From Scolanthus callimorphus (lineage: Eukaryota > Cnidaria > Anthozoa > Actiniaria > Edwardsiidae): a stretch of DNA of 64,000 bases. The notes below the pieces were generated by a model that searched no databases, had not been told where the DNA came from, and saw nothing but the letters and a program-made list of their open reading frames with translations. Location of the stretch: assembly GCA_033964015.1 (NCBI GenBank), contig CM066916.1:30831404-30895403 (forward strand). Reading direction: 5' to 3'. A program made the translations under genes and the position numbers. Position 1 is the first letter of the stretch. Every line of letters starts with the position of its first letter. This document shows, piece by piece, positions 21,799 to 34,300 of this stretch.

Positions 21799-22632
21799 GT
21801 TCCTCTTGTAGCGTACTGCTTTGGTTTTTTTATTTGTCTATTCATTTGCTGCTGTTCGCTAACAATCATAACAATTTTTAACACTTCTATTCGTGGATAT
21901 GTACGCCTGCTAGCTTGACACTTCATTCTGTGCTTTATGTGTTGCACCCTGGCTCTACATCACTAGACTATTAAAAATATTTGCTTCATAAAGTAAAAGG
22001 AAACGCTAAAAACTAGAAATTAAGCCGTTCTTGTCGTGTCAGAGGAAGATTTCGTATTTCGTGCGCCTGCTGCACGTATGACGTAATTTGTTTCCTTCTC
22101 TCTGATTGGTTATATTTTTCGCGCAAAAATAGCCCAAGCTATAAAACACACGTGAGAACCACCCATTAGGGGATGCACGCTCCTACTTATGAGCTTCTGG
22201 TTAAGTGAATGAAATACATGGCTGTCTTTGGCGATTGGCCTTCAATATATTGAGAAGAGAAACTGTTATGCAAGAGCATAAGACGACCGGAAGATCCTCC
22301 ATATCTCTAGGTTCTTTAGTATTTCAGGCAGTTGTTTCTCAAAATATGTACTATAAAGTGGTCTTTGGATTTCTACACTACGATATTTGCGATAACTCTG
22401 CATTGCAACTTGGTAATAGCCTGGAGCAGTGTCCAAGGCGACGAGGTCCTCCATGTTTAGATATGACACGTAGGCTAAGGCAAGACGCTGTGGTGGTTTG
22501 GCACACCTAGCCTAATAATAGTAGTCTTTATTCATGATTAGAACATGATCAATGCCACTCAGCCAATCAGCGACCGGCATTTTCGTCCTCTATATCCCAT
22601 AGAAACTAAAGCGTCAAGGGCATTGAACAATA

Positions 22633-23017
22633 GAGTACTCAAGTGTGACGTCATAAATTTGAAAAATCTTAAATTTCCAATTTTAGTCACGAATAATAAA
22701 AGACAAAGCGGAAAGAGAATCGGATGCAAAAAATTAGGCAAATCGGTTGAAACGCGACCGAGATATGGCCAGCTGAATACATAATTTTCTTTAACAAATC
22801 ATTGTATATTAGACTGCATTCAAAACTTTATGAACGCAACGAAAAATACAGTGATTTCTTAAAGTAAATTATGTATTCAGGGGGCCATCTCGGTCTCGTT
22901 TCAACCGATTTGCCTCATTTTTGGTGTGTAGCATTCATTTACTATGCCATTTACAAATCCAAGGACAAATATTGCTAAATCGAAAAGTTGTCTTTTGTGA
23001 CGTCATCACTTGAGTAC
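22633..23017. mobile_element. Fold-back MITE, 385 bp
   Basis: Outer ends GAGTACTCAAGTG and CACTTGAGTAC, each followed inward by TGACGTCAT. A second inverted block 'ggccatctcggtc'/'gaccgagatatggcc' lies nearer the centre. Confidence 0.75.
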
Positions 23018-23030
23018 CTATAGGAAAAGG

Positions 23031-23191
23031 GGTTTGTACATAGTCATTAGTATTCATGCTCATAGTCATTAATATTCTCTGAGTTGCACCTTGCAAATTT
23101 AATTGTTCTCCTGAAGAAGAACAAAAACCAAGGTGCAACATAGAGAATGCTAATGACTATGAGCATGAATACTAATGACTATGTACAAACC
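23031..23191. mobile_element. Long hairpin element, 161 bp
   Basis: Arms of about 50 bp are almost perfect inverted copies, starting 'ggtttgtacatagtcattag'. Directly beside the preceding fold-back element. Confidence 0.8.
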
Positions 23192-25248
23192 ACACCCTGT
23201 TCTTCCCTCGCCGCTTGAGACAACTAACTCTAAAAAATAAAGGAAAACAATTGACTTCATTGTCATCTTTTGCAAAATAGCCCTTTATTAACAAGTCTCC
23301 ATCATCTTTCTATAACAAAATAAAGCAAATCAAAATTAGTACATTATCAACATTGCAATTGAACTCTTTGTTTATAATAACCACGTTTACAAGAATTCGA
23401 GGTTTTATTAGGCAAAATATTAAGAACAAGGGGCTCTCGCTCGCTTAACATCCGTCAACCGTGGACATAAAATAAGTAAAATAGCAACCCTAAAAACACA
23501 TGCATATTTGCCCGTAGTAATCAAAATAATCCTCCAGATTTACAGAAAAACCTTTCAAGTGTTGGACAAATGGAATTCTAGGTTGTTTTGACCTGTTATC
23601 AAGAGGATGGAATTGGATTGCGATTGGAGCTATTTTCTTGTTAGAGAAGTGGCCAGCAAGCATGCGAGAGCCCCCTAAGAACATAGCTTTTTTTCTGTAG
23701 TTAAGCATAGCAAAATATCTTAAAAGTTTCTCCACGAACGTTTTGCATTTTGATTCCCTTTTCCTGTTATGACGTACTGTATTTAAGGGAAAAACTTCCA
23801 CCTTTCGCATCAATTTATCGTCTGATTCACTCAACTCTTGGCTGTCTCGAGGCTTGTATTAATTTGAGGAACATTTAAGTCTCAATGCTAAAAGGAATTG
23901 AGAGCACTTCGTCTTCGAATTTTGCAAGTCCTGAACAACAGCGCTCTTGCAATTCTCATAAGAAAGCCCCTTGGACAACTTATCCGCTCATATAATGCGA
24001 CTTCTGAGTTCTGCTAAACGTTCTAAACTTCAGTTTAATTTCGGGTGTTTGATCCAAACTTTTACGCATTTACGAATTCTGACAACTAAAGCGAGATTTT
24101 ATGTACGCTTTTCTGTTTTTCCCTTTTCTTGGGCCATAGGAGTCGAGGAATCCATTAAAAAAGCTTCCGATAGAATCTTTTCATTTCTTACCTGGCTTCG
24201 GGAACGAAACCTGTCAGCAACTCGGTATGGCCAGTTTCAACTGCTATCGTCTCAAAACACACTTGGAAGTGGTCTGTCCTGCCTACTGGCACAAATTCAC
24301 CTGTGTTCTTCTTTGGCTGAAGTTCTTTAGTTTCTGCGCAGTTATTTGTTGCGGTCCTTTCCATGTTATTGGAACCTCTTGGAATAGATAAACCGAATAC
24401 AAGGAGGAATATTTTACTCGGTTAATATTCCAGAAAGCTTCAATATTCCAACATAACATTCTAGTATTCCTTACTTAGTATACGAATATTCCAAATAAAA
24501 GTCAAACTATAGTCCCCTGTCTGAAATGCAATCTCGCGATCTAGCCGATCTCGAACATGGAAGAGTGAAAATACCTTCCACTGAAAAAAAGCGCCCACTA
24601 CCAAAAACCAAAAACCTGACCAATGCTTTCCTCATCAGCTCGTCTGACTCGAATCGCTTCATAACTGGGGCTTGTCGGGAACAATTAGCGCATCGAATCT
24701 CGACGTGTTAATTCTATCAACACTGATAATCGCGTCAACTAAAGGCGCCGACACTACAACCAATTATCGCGGCATAAACTGTTTGTGTACATAGCTAATT
24801 CCCCCGTGCGACCCATGACATAGGGATCTATTTATATACCACCCTCGCTGCTCTTTGTATTTAGTCGAGGGTGGATAAGATAGGGATTCAGAGCCGGAAA
24901 GGCAGCCTTCTAGAATTTCTTCCCGGTGAGCGCAGAGAGACATTAGGCACTGCCACTTAAATCTCATTCTTTATTTTTGTATTTCCGTCCAGACTAGCTG
25001 AAAGACCTAAAAGGTTGACTCTTAAGACTCGCGATTTCCGTGCTTGTTTTAAAGAGGTTTAACCCTTTCCGCTGTGCCTTTTTAAAAACACCACCAATAG
25101 ACTGGTTAAAACGAAGTCAAGAAAGCCGTAAATTTCGACAAAGCTTGGTTATTCTCGGTTGTTTGTTGTATTCGTGCCTGAAGTGCGATCTTCCACCTGG
25201 GGGTTTACTCTGAACATCAGACTAAAGACAAGATACAAAAGATAAAGA

Positions 25249-25339
25249 ATGCGAAGGAGACGAAGCGGACAAAGTCATCAGCACACTATACGAAGTATCC
25301 ATGCAGTGGTACTAGGCAAGGATGGAGTTGGAAAATCAG
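25249..25339 (+). CDS. GTPase 1 exon 1 (P-loop)
   Basis: Basic N-terminus MRRRRSG..., then VVLGKDGVGKS. 91 bp, donor G|GTATTT, phase 1. The start is the only in-frame ATG upstream of the P-loop that I could see. Confidence 0.88.
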
Positions 25340-28300
25340 GTATTTCTAGAGGGCAGATATGTTAAGTACCTTCACGTCGTGCCTGGATAAATTGGATAAC
25401 GTGTCTTTTCATCATCACTCATCCTGTTCATACTTTCCATGGTTAATCAAAACATTACGAGTATGTCGAACGCACAAAGTTTAAAAGGTCCCAGGACAGC
25501 AGTGGACCGCTTTAGTAGGCAGTTGTGCAAGTTAAGGGTGTGAAACGTTCAGTGCATTTTCGTATGCCCTTATTCGTCTAAACTTGCATTACTTGTAGTA
25601 GGTCAAATAATACACCGGATGCTACTTGAAACTACTGAACTTTTCAGGTTGTCCATCCTATATATCTTGCAAATCCGGTGTTCGGACTGTTTCACTGTTC
25701 ATTTCGTAAACTCCATGGTTGGCCCCTGTAAAAAAATATCATTGCGATATGCTATTCAGTCAATTTGAAATTCAAATATTTTATTTGGTAACACAGATAT
25801 GTCAGCACACAAAATCTGCACACAGTACTTCAAGCGTAATCGCCATAATCGCCTTGATCAATAACTTTTCAAAAAAGAGGACCAACAATACCTTTTATAA
25901 ATGAACTATTTTATAACAACGACAGATCTCTGCAAGGGGTAATATCTCTTCAAAAACATCTTTCGTTTCCCCGGTTCTATTATTTTCTGGCACAATTCAT
26001 TTTCCTACGACATGCAACTTATCTTTTGCAAAGTGATCTGTTCTTTGAGCTCGCGGCAATTCAATAATTCCTTTGAGGTATCAACTCCCATTTAATTAGC
26101 AATTGAGTCTTTGTTTGCTTTGTTTCTAACCTTACTGCCAAGTTTCATTACGAAAAGATCCGCGATTTGATCAAATTTATTGTTAGACGGTCTTGCCAAA
26201 ACTTTGAAAACGCCGAGATGTACAAATGTACGAATAAATTTTGCTCACTGAGGACACTGAGCATGTCAAAAACAACAACACACATATCACTTTTCTTCCC
26301 TTATTAAAACCTTCTATACGCAACACTAAAACCTCAACCAAGCTTGAAGCCTCTACAGAAAAGACCAACAGATGTTTTCCAATTGTTTTTCCAAACCATT
26401 ATTTTCAAGGTAAGGAAAAGTCGAAGGTGAATTGTCGCAAAAAGAACCCGCAAAAGATTATCGACTCATATTCCTAAATGTTCTGAGCCTGTGGGTGTAT
26501 CTGTGTTTGTTTAACCTTTCATTATTAAGTGCTAAATGCGTTATTGCTATTGCCGTGCTCTTGCCGATTAATGAGTCCTTGATGTCGATCTAATGTCGTC
26601 AAATAAATACCGCAAAATTCCGTTTAAGCCCAGGCTTTAAAGACAAAGTTTCGTAGGGATTTTGTGGGCAATATAAACAAGAGGTCTTATTTAGCGCACC
26701 TGAGAACTCACGCTATTTCACTGTTTGCTGGCTAAAAGGCACTAAGTACAACGGTATTCGGGTAGAGGTTTTAAAATTCAAAAAGGCAAGGTTAAAAGCG
26801 AAGAAGCCTCACTATCTTTATTTTTCCAGTGGCGGATCCAGGTTTTTACTATAAGGGGTTTCCATTTCTTCTTCACTCCTTCGAAGACTAATACGGGCTG
26901 TATTATGGAGAGCTCATCTGTGAGCAGTCTGTTCTGATACCTAGATTCGTAGCTGTATACGAGCATTCCTATTCCCTTGTAGCAAGAGACTCTCGAGCAG
27001 CTTGTTTCTCCATATTGTAACGAATTAACAGGTCTCTTTTTGTCCGAGCTATGTTGTCGCGTTTTTGGTCGGGATTTTTCCGTTTTGTCGCCTTCTCTTC
27101 ATTAGTCCTGTGCGAGCTCTGTAAGATATTGCTTATTGTGTCGGAGGCAACTATTAACTATGAATAGGTCATCACCGTCTATGCTCTGTTACTTTTCACT
27201 TATTACTTTTCTCAAAATTATTATATCACACAGGGACTTCTTGAGCTATGCTATCAATCGCCAAAGATTGAAATTTAAAACTCAACTACAGGCCGACATT
27301 TCATAAAACATTTTCTTTTACTTCCAGCACTAACGGTACGATTCCTGACGCGTCGGTTTATTGGAGAGTATGACAGTTCTTTAGGTGAGTAACACGTGTT
27401 GCCCCATGTAAAGGGATCCCGGATCCTAACCCATATGGATACCGGATCGCATTCTCTGGATTCTAGATCCCACACCTGGATGCCGGATCCCACACTTTGG
27501 ATCCCTGATCCCGTTCTGGATCCCGGATCCCAAACCTCAAATTTAGGCTTAGCTGGATCCCTGCTTCCCTTACCTAGGGCGACACGTGATCAGTTTGATA
27601 TCCAACATCAGTAAATAAGTAAGTAGAGTGAGCAAGCACTGGGTGGTTCATTAACTGGCAGACTAATCTTATCCTACCGCCCGCTCTCGAAAATATTCAA
27701 TTTCAAAAAAATTAGGTGACCCCAAATGCGGTGGATAATTAGCTGCGTTTCACCTGCTTCTCTTCTCAGAAGCACTAAAAATAGGAAAATAGGAGGTTCT
27801 GGTCAGTAAGTAGGAACAGCCTGAGAAAAGGAAAACTAGCAACTTGACACCCAGGGCTTCTATAGAATCGTCGGATTTAACTTAGTGCTATATATAACTG
27901 TGCTTATCCTGCTTCTACAGTTTCTACCTAGAAAACTGCAAAATACACTTCGCTTTCAGTATCAGTAATGGCATTGCGTTCCATACAATATCTCCACATC
28001 AGATCAACCTCCGCGACATAAAAGGAAAATGTACCAAAACCTTCGGGCCTCGGCTTATATATCTATTGTAGCCTCCATTCTCGGCGTATAACTCTTACTT
28101 TATAAACCGAGGTATCAGAACGGGATACTGAATTTCACGAGCCTCCTCTCTCACCCCAACTTCCTGACAGTATATTGCATACCACGCGGGGAAGCGGTTC
28201 CTACACTAAGCGCAACGAAGTTCTAACAAACTCAGCCAATCACAAAGCTCAATTTGCCTTAAAGATATTCGGTTGCGACTCCACCTCCCTCTCGCCTCCC

Positions 28301-31300
28301 TGAATATTGCTTAAGCCCGGTGCACACTAGCGACATAACGACATAAGGACGTTACGTTGCAACGATAAAAGCATGGGAAAATAACTGAAATAATCATTAT
28401 TTTCCATGGATTATCATTCGATTACTTCACCAAAGCAATTTTATGTTATTTTTTGTGGACTTCAACGTTTTGAAACCACTAAATTTTGTTCGCGTGATAT
28501 TTTTCTTATTTCGTTATGTCGCAAGTGTGCACCAGACCAAAATGGTTAGATTTTACAGATAGTAAAATGTGGGTCAAGGTTACCTTTTCCGTTCTTGATG
28601 CAAAAAAGAACAGCTTGTTGTTTATCATGACTAGACATCGGACTCTAATTACAATAATCAGAGGCACTGATAAAATAACACGCCCGACGCCCCGAGCTTT
28701 ATCGAATGGGCGTTGACTTTTACGATAAAATCAAGTCGAATCATGAAATGCGTTCCCTCGCGCACCTTTAAAGATAGCTAAACATCATGAGCAGTTCATT
28801 TAAAGTTCAAAGAATTCCCTGTAGAACTAATGAAAAAGTAGTGATGTCAATTTTATACGAAGAAAAGAAGAACAGAAAATGTACCTCCTTTTGCCGAGTT
28901 TGAAATGTAGAAACTTCTGAACGACAGTTTTAGAGGTTGAAGCCAAAAGATCGAGTAGAATTCGCATATCCTTTTCAGCCTTAGGTGTTCTGTTCTTTCT
29001 TTGCTCACTTTGATCAAAGTTATTTATTTGGTGCGAGTACCTCAAAATACTAATAAACAAAACACCATAGTATTATCTTCGTAAGATTTATCAGGAAGGT
29101 CACTTTTACGGATTGTGATGTTTAAGTTTTCTCAGGAAAAATTCGCTTAAAACAGATATTTCAAAGATATCGTTGATATCCTGCTAGCAGAGGCTTTTTC
29201 TTCGTATTTCGCATGCACAATGCTGATATCTGATCGCGTCATACAATGATAACAGAATGGCAGAAAGAAACCTCTGCTTGGTGGGTAATCTGGTTGGCTA
29301 CGATTTTCTGCAAAGGAGTACAGCAGCATCTAGTCCTTAAAAGGACCTTTTTTCGGTTTCCAGCAGCGAGGGCTTCGACTATTGCGGCTTTCAGGCGATT
29401 AAGAACTACCATATTGTAGTTTGTGAACATATTTTTTGCAACATGCAGAACTGCACGTTGGCTTCTCTTGAGTACGAACCTCTCCGTTATCAGCAAAGAT
29501 TGGACTGTGCAGATACGGAAGACTTGTGTAGACACTCGGCATAGCATCACGTCTTAGGCTACGCTATGATCGGCAAATTAAAATACTCACTCAGCACAGT
29601 AGTGGAGAGGGGAGGGGAAGGGAGGCGCTCTTTATGTGAGTAAGGTACTGTTTCTCGTTGCAATGGCGTGGCTCTGACTCTCGGAGGCATCCAAATTGTA
29701 AAACAGCCCTTGCCTCATGTATGACTGTCAGTTGCACATCAGCAATTTGAGCAATTCTAGTGGAGAGGTCCTCTCCAACCTCTTGTAGTCTCGTGTAGTT
29801 TCGGCCGCTTTGAGTTCCCTCGTGATGAGGATAAGACCCTTCCTGACGGTGTATATCTTTTGCAAAAACAGCGTGCTCTCGAAACAAGGCATTATTACAT
29901 CCTCCTTGCATCTCACGTGCGATTATCTGGTTCGTTTTAGAGGCGACCTACCGTCACCACCTGATCATTGACGGCCAATTTATCTCTCTTGACATCATGG
30001 ACACAGCAGGAAAGGTGAGCAGACTCGTAACATGGTATATTTTGGTCACACAGATCTCTTATTTGGCAGTAATATCCTCTTCCCATAAACATTTTATCCT
30101 GTTCCCATAAAAAATTCAGATCCCTGATCCTTAGAACTTACTTAGACATATTACTTCTATGATAGCTTCCGCTAATACTAGAAGGGTGGTCAAGGGCGTT
30201 TATAGCCTCCGAAGGTGGACTGGCACCTTCAATGCCCGTATTGCCGGCAAAGCGGTCTCTTAAAAGACTCTTAGCCAATCAGAGCACCCGAAAAACAATG
30301 GATCAATTTGAAAACAAACGAAAACGGGGCGCAAAGGCTCCCGGTTGGTGATGGGCCTTTAAAGCTAGACAGAGTGTTTGAGGAGACAACAGTGCTAAGT
30401 AGAGAGTTCCAGATTCTGATTGTTCGTGGGAGGAGTAGCTGAAGGACTGCAGGTTCGACTGAAGATGCTGATATACCAAGGAGTGTCTGCGTGTAGATCT
30501 AAGACGTGTAGATCCGGACTTGAAACAAGTACTGATCCTCACTCCTTAGCCTCGGAGCCCTGATCCTGGCCACTTTGATTCCTGGGCCTATAACATGCTA
30601 CGAGCCTGAGAACTAGGGTACGACATTGTAGGTTGTAAAAGTCACGCCAATGCACTCGATCCTGACCTTTCAAAGAAACTCTCGTACCTCCCGATCTCTT
30701 GGCAGCAAACAAGGCCTGGCCAAGGCCTGCTCCGGGTCCTAAAGTCGCCGTTTTCAACACGGCGATATTCAGCATTTAAAGGCAGGAAAGCATTTTTAGG
30801 CGTTTTTAAGGCAACTTTAACATTTTAAGGCGTTTTAATGAACAACGTAAAGCATCAAGATTCAAGAATGGTTTTAACTATTCGGTTAAGCACTTTTTGA
30901 GCAGTTTTAAAGCGTTTTTATGCGACTTTAGGACCAGGAGTACTCGGCCTCAATCCCAACAGAGGAGTGTCAGTTTTGGCCACTCACAATAGGACATGAC
31001 AGATATGCTGGTGAATTTATAGTTTAATCTATTTACTCAACTTGTTTACAAGCATATAGATATGTGGGTCCCTCAATTTTAATTGCAATTTGTGATTATG
31101 ATTGACTAGGGTTCTCAATGAAGTGTTTGTCCAGTAACTATCAGTTATATCTCACTAGCTCAGTGGCTTAGCGACGAGAAAATCTCGTGACCACAGGGGA
31201 GGGGCGGGGTGGTTGGTTGCATGTTCGCCTTCCGACGTCAATACAAAAAAACTCAGTGACAGAATGGTGAAAACCCCAACCACCATAACTAAACACACAA

Positions 31301-34300
31301 GCACGAGGGACTGAAAGACATGGGTGTTGCTAAATTCCTAGTTATCTAAAACTGCATCGCATTTTATCATCGTGAGAACCCTTGAAACACTAGCCTTTTA
31401 CAAACGAATAATCTACAAACTACAAATAATTAACACTTATTGGATGAGGTTGAGCATGATAGTGAGATTTGGCAACGCCGAGGTTTGTGTTATCTGCCGA
31501 AGCGAAGCTGAGGCGGATAACACTAACTCGAGGCGTTGACAAATCTCACTATCATGCGAAAACCGAATTCAATAATTGTTTTATTATTCAGCAACCAAGA
31601 ATTCTTACCTAGCTAAACGAAGTCAACGATGAGGCCGTGCACGGCGACACGGTTTTTCAACTTCAAACTTCATCTCACGTCCATTAGTATTTTCCTTTTG
31701 TATTCAATTTAAATAGCCATAGTTGATGTTTAGATATCCTGAGCAATGATCTCTTGGCAAAAATCATAACAGATTCAACGAGAATATTCGCAAAACCGGC
31801 TTTCAATTCGGAATGAAAACCAAGATGGCGATCAAACCTATTGGCTTGCGTTATGACGTCATTAGAGTGCACCGAGATAGTGGCATGGCTGAATAATAAT
31901 AAGTGTTACAGGTAAAAAGCTGACGCAAGGGGGAATTGCCTATCATTCTAAACTCTAAAAAGTTATACAATAAAATCCTAAGTAGCTTCGTAACACTGTA
32001 TGAACAAGGAGTGTATTATAAACAAATGGGACAAAAATGAGCATCAAACATAGGGAATTTCTGAAAAAACTGAATTTCCCATGGTAGAAGAAATTCCCTG
32101 TGAAATGTGTCACCCGTCAGTATGTGCTCTCAAAACTCTTACGCCTTTCACAAAGAGGAAAAGCACGGCGCAAAATATTGTCGCTGCAAAAATGATCATG
32201 CCAAAAACCATTAGTAGCCATGAAAACGCAATCCTGCTTCCATAAACCGTCTGGTTGAGGCAAAGTTCCCAGCTTATCCCAGTTATTATAATCCATTGGC
32301 AGCCCATTCACCCATTCATACATGCCATTTTGCTTGCGAATAAGGCCAATCCACGCATCGCGCCCACCTGCATGGACGATTTTCTGCAGAAACGTATTTG
32401 TACCTTCATTGGGGATGCTTGCCAGTTTGGATGCGTGGTTGGTTTGGCAGATTTCGCTTGCTTTGGTCTTGTTTACTAGCCCATGTTCTTTCTCCAGATA
32501 GAAGCAACTCTCTCCATAAAACTGCCAGCCAGTCTTGCAATCTGGCACTAAAACGCAACACATCATACACACAGTAAACCGGTTCCCCAGGGTTTAATTT
32601 TGTTAGACATTTAAGGGAAACCAAGCTCCTTCTAGCAAGGCATTGATTGACAACGCAATCCCAACTGCCGAACTCCGCAAAGCTGACAAAGCTGGCTGGC
32701 GTCAAGGCACCGTCATGTACCGGTTAACCAACTACGTAATAAGCGTACCAAGTATGGAATTCCGAGTCAGATTTATAAATTTTCTGAGGATTTTAGGTTC
32801 TCCTAAAAAATAGAATTAAAAGAGACTCGATCCCTCCATTTAATAGAATCTATAGTACATTCTATAGACCAGCAGCCTTCGCTTTGATATGGTAGCTCGT
32901 TTCACAGGTATTTATTCATTCTTTCTTAAGCATTTCACCCAAAATGAATGAAGCATACACGAATGAAGATCGGTCCAATTTGCATTTGCAACATGTACAT
33001 TATTTAAGCAATAAAAGAAGCGGATTTCTGTGGTTAATACAAATGTTATAAACGCAGGGGGGATGTTGGAAGTGTCAATTGTTTTTCCAGTGTTTTTTTT
33101 ATTGCTTTTATAAAATAGCATTACATATGCCGCGCGTTTCTAATGTGAGAATACACAGCTCTCAGCCAATAAGAGCACGCATACTATCTTAGCTATTTTA
33201 TAAAATGAAATATGCTACATATGCTGCTACACCACGATATTGCCAGAGACGGCGTCAAACCAGCTCAACATTTGATTCAACATTTTTCAAATAATTTATT
33301 CGTGAACTAATCAAGCTTTCAAAAGTCGACGAAACTCGGTAAATAGTTTTCAATGCCCCTCCCCCCTCATTTATGCTTTCGGCCTAACCCTTGTGTATCT
33401 AGTACTCACAGCATTTAATGATTCGTTGCTCCCTCGTCCCTGCGACTAGACACTTAGCACTTTCACAAGTAGGGGTTTCGTTATCGCTACACTGTCAATA
33501 GAAAATAGTGACATATTTAACACTATACTCACTTGGAGGGATACCACAGACAGCGTAACCTCCCCCGCGGCTCTCTTTGACGATCCACGAGAACACGCAA
33601 GAAATATTGGCTTGCCTTGTAGCTTGCGCGCGCACATTTGTATAGGACTCCTGCACACTCTCGTTTTTGTGGGGTTCCTGTGGATTCTTCTCACGAAAGC
33701 CCTCAAAAAGCTTCTACCAAAAAAAAAAACAAGCCTCAAAACAACGTGCGCGCGCTTGCCAAATGAAGCCCTTCGCGCAAGTAGAGGGCGCTCGTCCGCC
33801 GCGCGCCTAATACAGAAAGCATTTAGAAAACGAAAACAAAGAACAAAGAGAGCCTGCGGACAGCGAGGGTCCACAAAACAGAATGTTTTCCCGAGGTCCA
33901 AGTCAAGTGCTTTATTATCATATCTTTAAAGTGTCAGAGAACAAAACAAAAACTCTGATCCTCGCTTTGCTTTGAAATTTTTGCAAATGCGCGCGAGACG
34001 ACTTTCGCCTGTGTGATGTTTTCGTGGTCACGTGACTTCAAGTTTTTTTTATTTCCCGTAACAACTCGCCGGGAAAGAGTGAAGGTGAAGAAATTCGACT
34101 GTTTCACGAGCGGCAACTGGGAGGGCAACAAATATATGTTATGTTTTATTTTTATTAACCGGGAATAACAAAACCGGAACTCACGTGACTGAGAAAATAT
34201 CAAAACCGGAAAACAAAGTTCACCAAATTTGCGCGCGCTTTTGCATCATTCATTCACGTAAAACTCTTCTTTATTTCTCTGTTTTTGTTTTGTCCCCTTT

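Larger units (their letters stand above)
20920..25248. other. Spacer between divergent SLC9C and GTPase genes
   Basis: Holds the presumed promoters of SLC9C (minus) and of the first GTPase gene (plus), but no core promoter element could be picked with confidence. It contains the fold-back elements at 22633-23017 and 23031-23191, and a possible small ORF at 21580-21798. A minus-strand frame at 23490-23834 lacks an early ATG and is not called. Confidence 0.5.

Noticed and set aside
23490..23834. Minus-strand frame of 114 codons
   Set aside because: No ATG at its start, no recognisable domain, no partner exons. An AATAAA-like hexamer downstream is too weak alone.
31150..31215. Box-A-like 'tagctcagtggctt' suggesting a tRNA or SINE
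   Set aside because: No convincing box B or clover-leaf follows at the right distance.
33612..33929. Plus-strand frame with an IQ-like basic stretch (AARLIQKAFRKRKQR)
   Set aside because: It lies in an intron of the PAN-lectin gene between short inverted repeats ('ccgcggctctcttt' and complement), and no splice-linked partner exon was seen.
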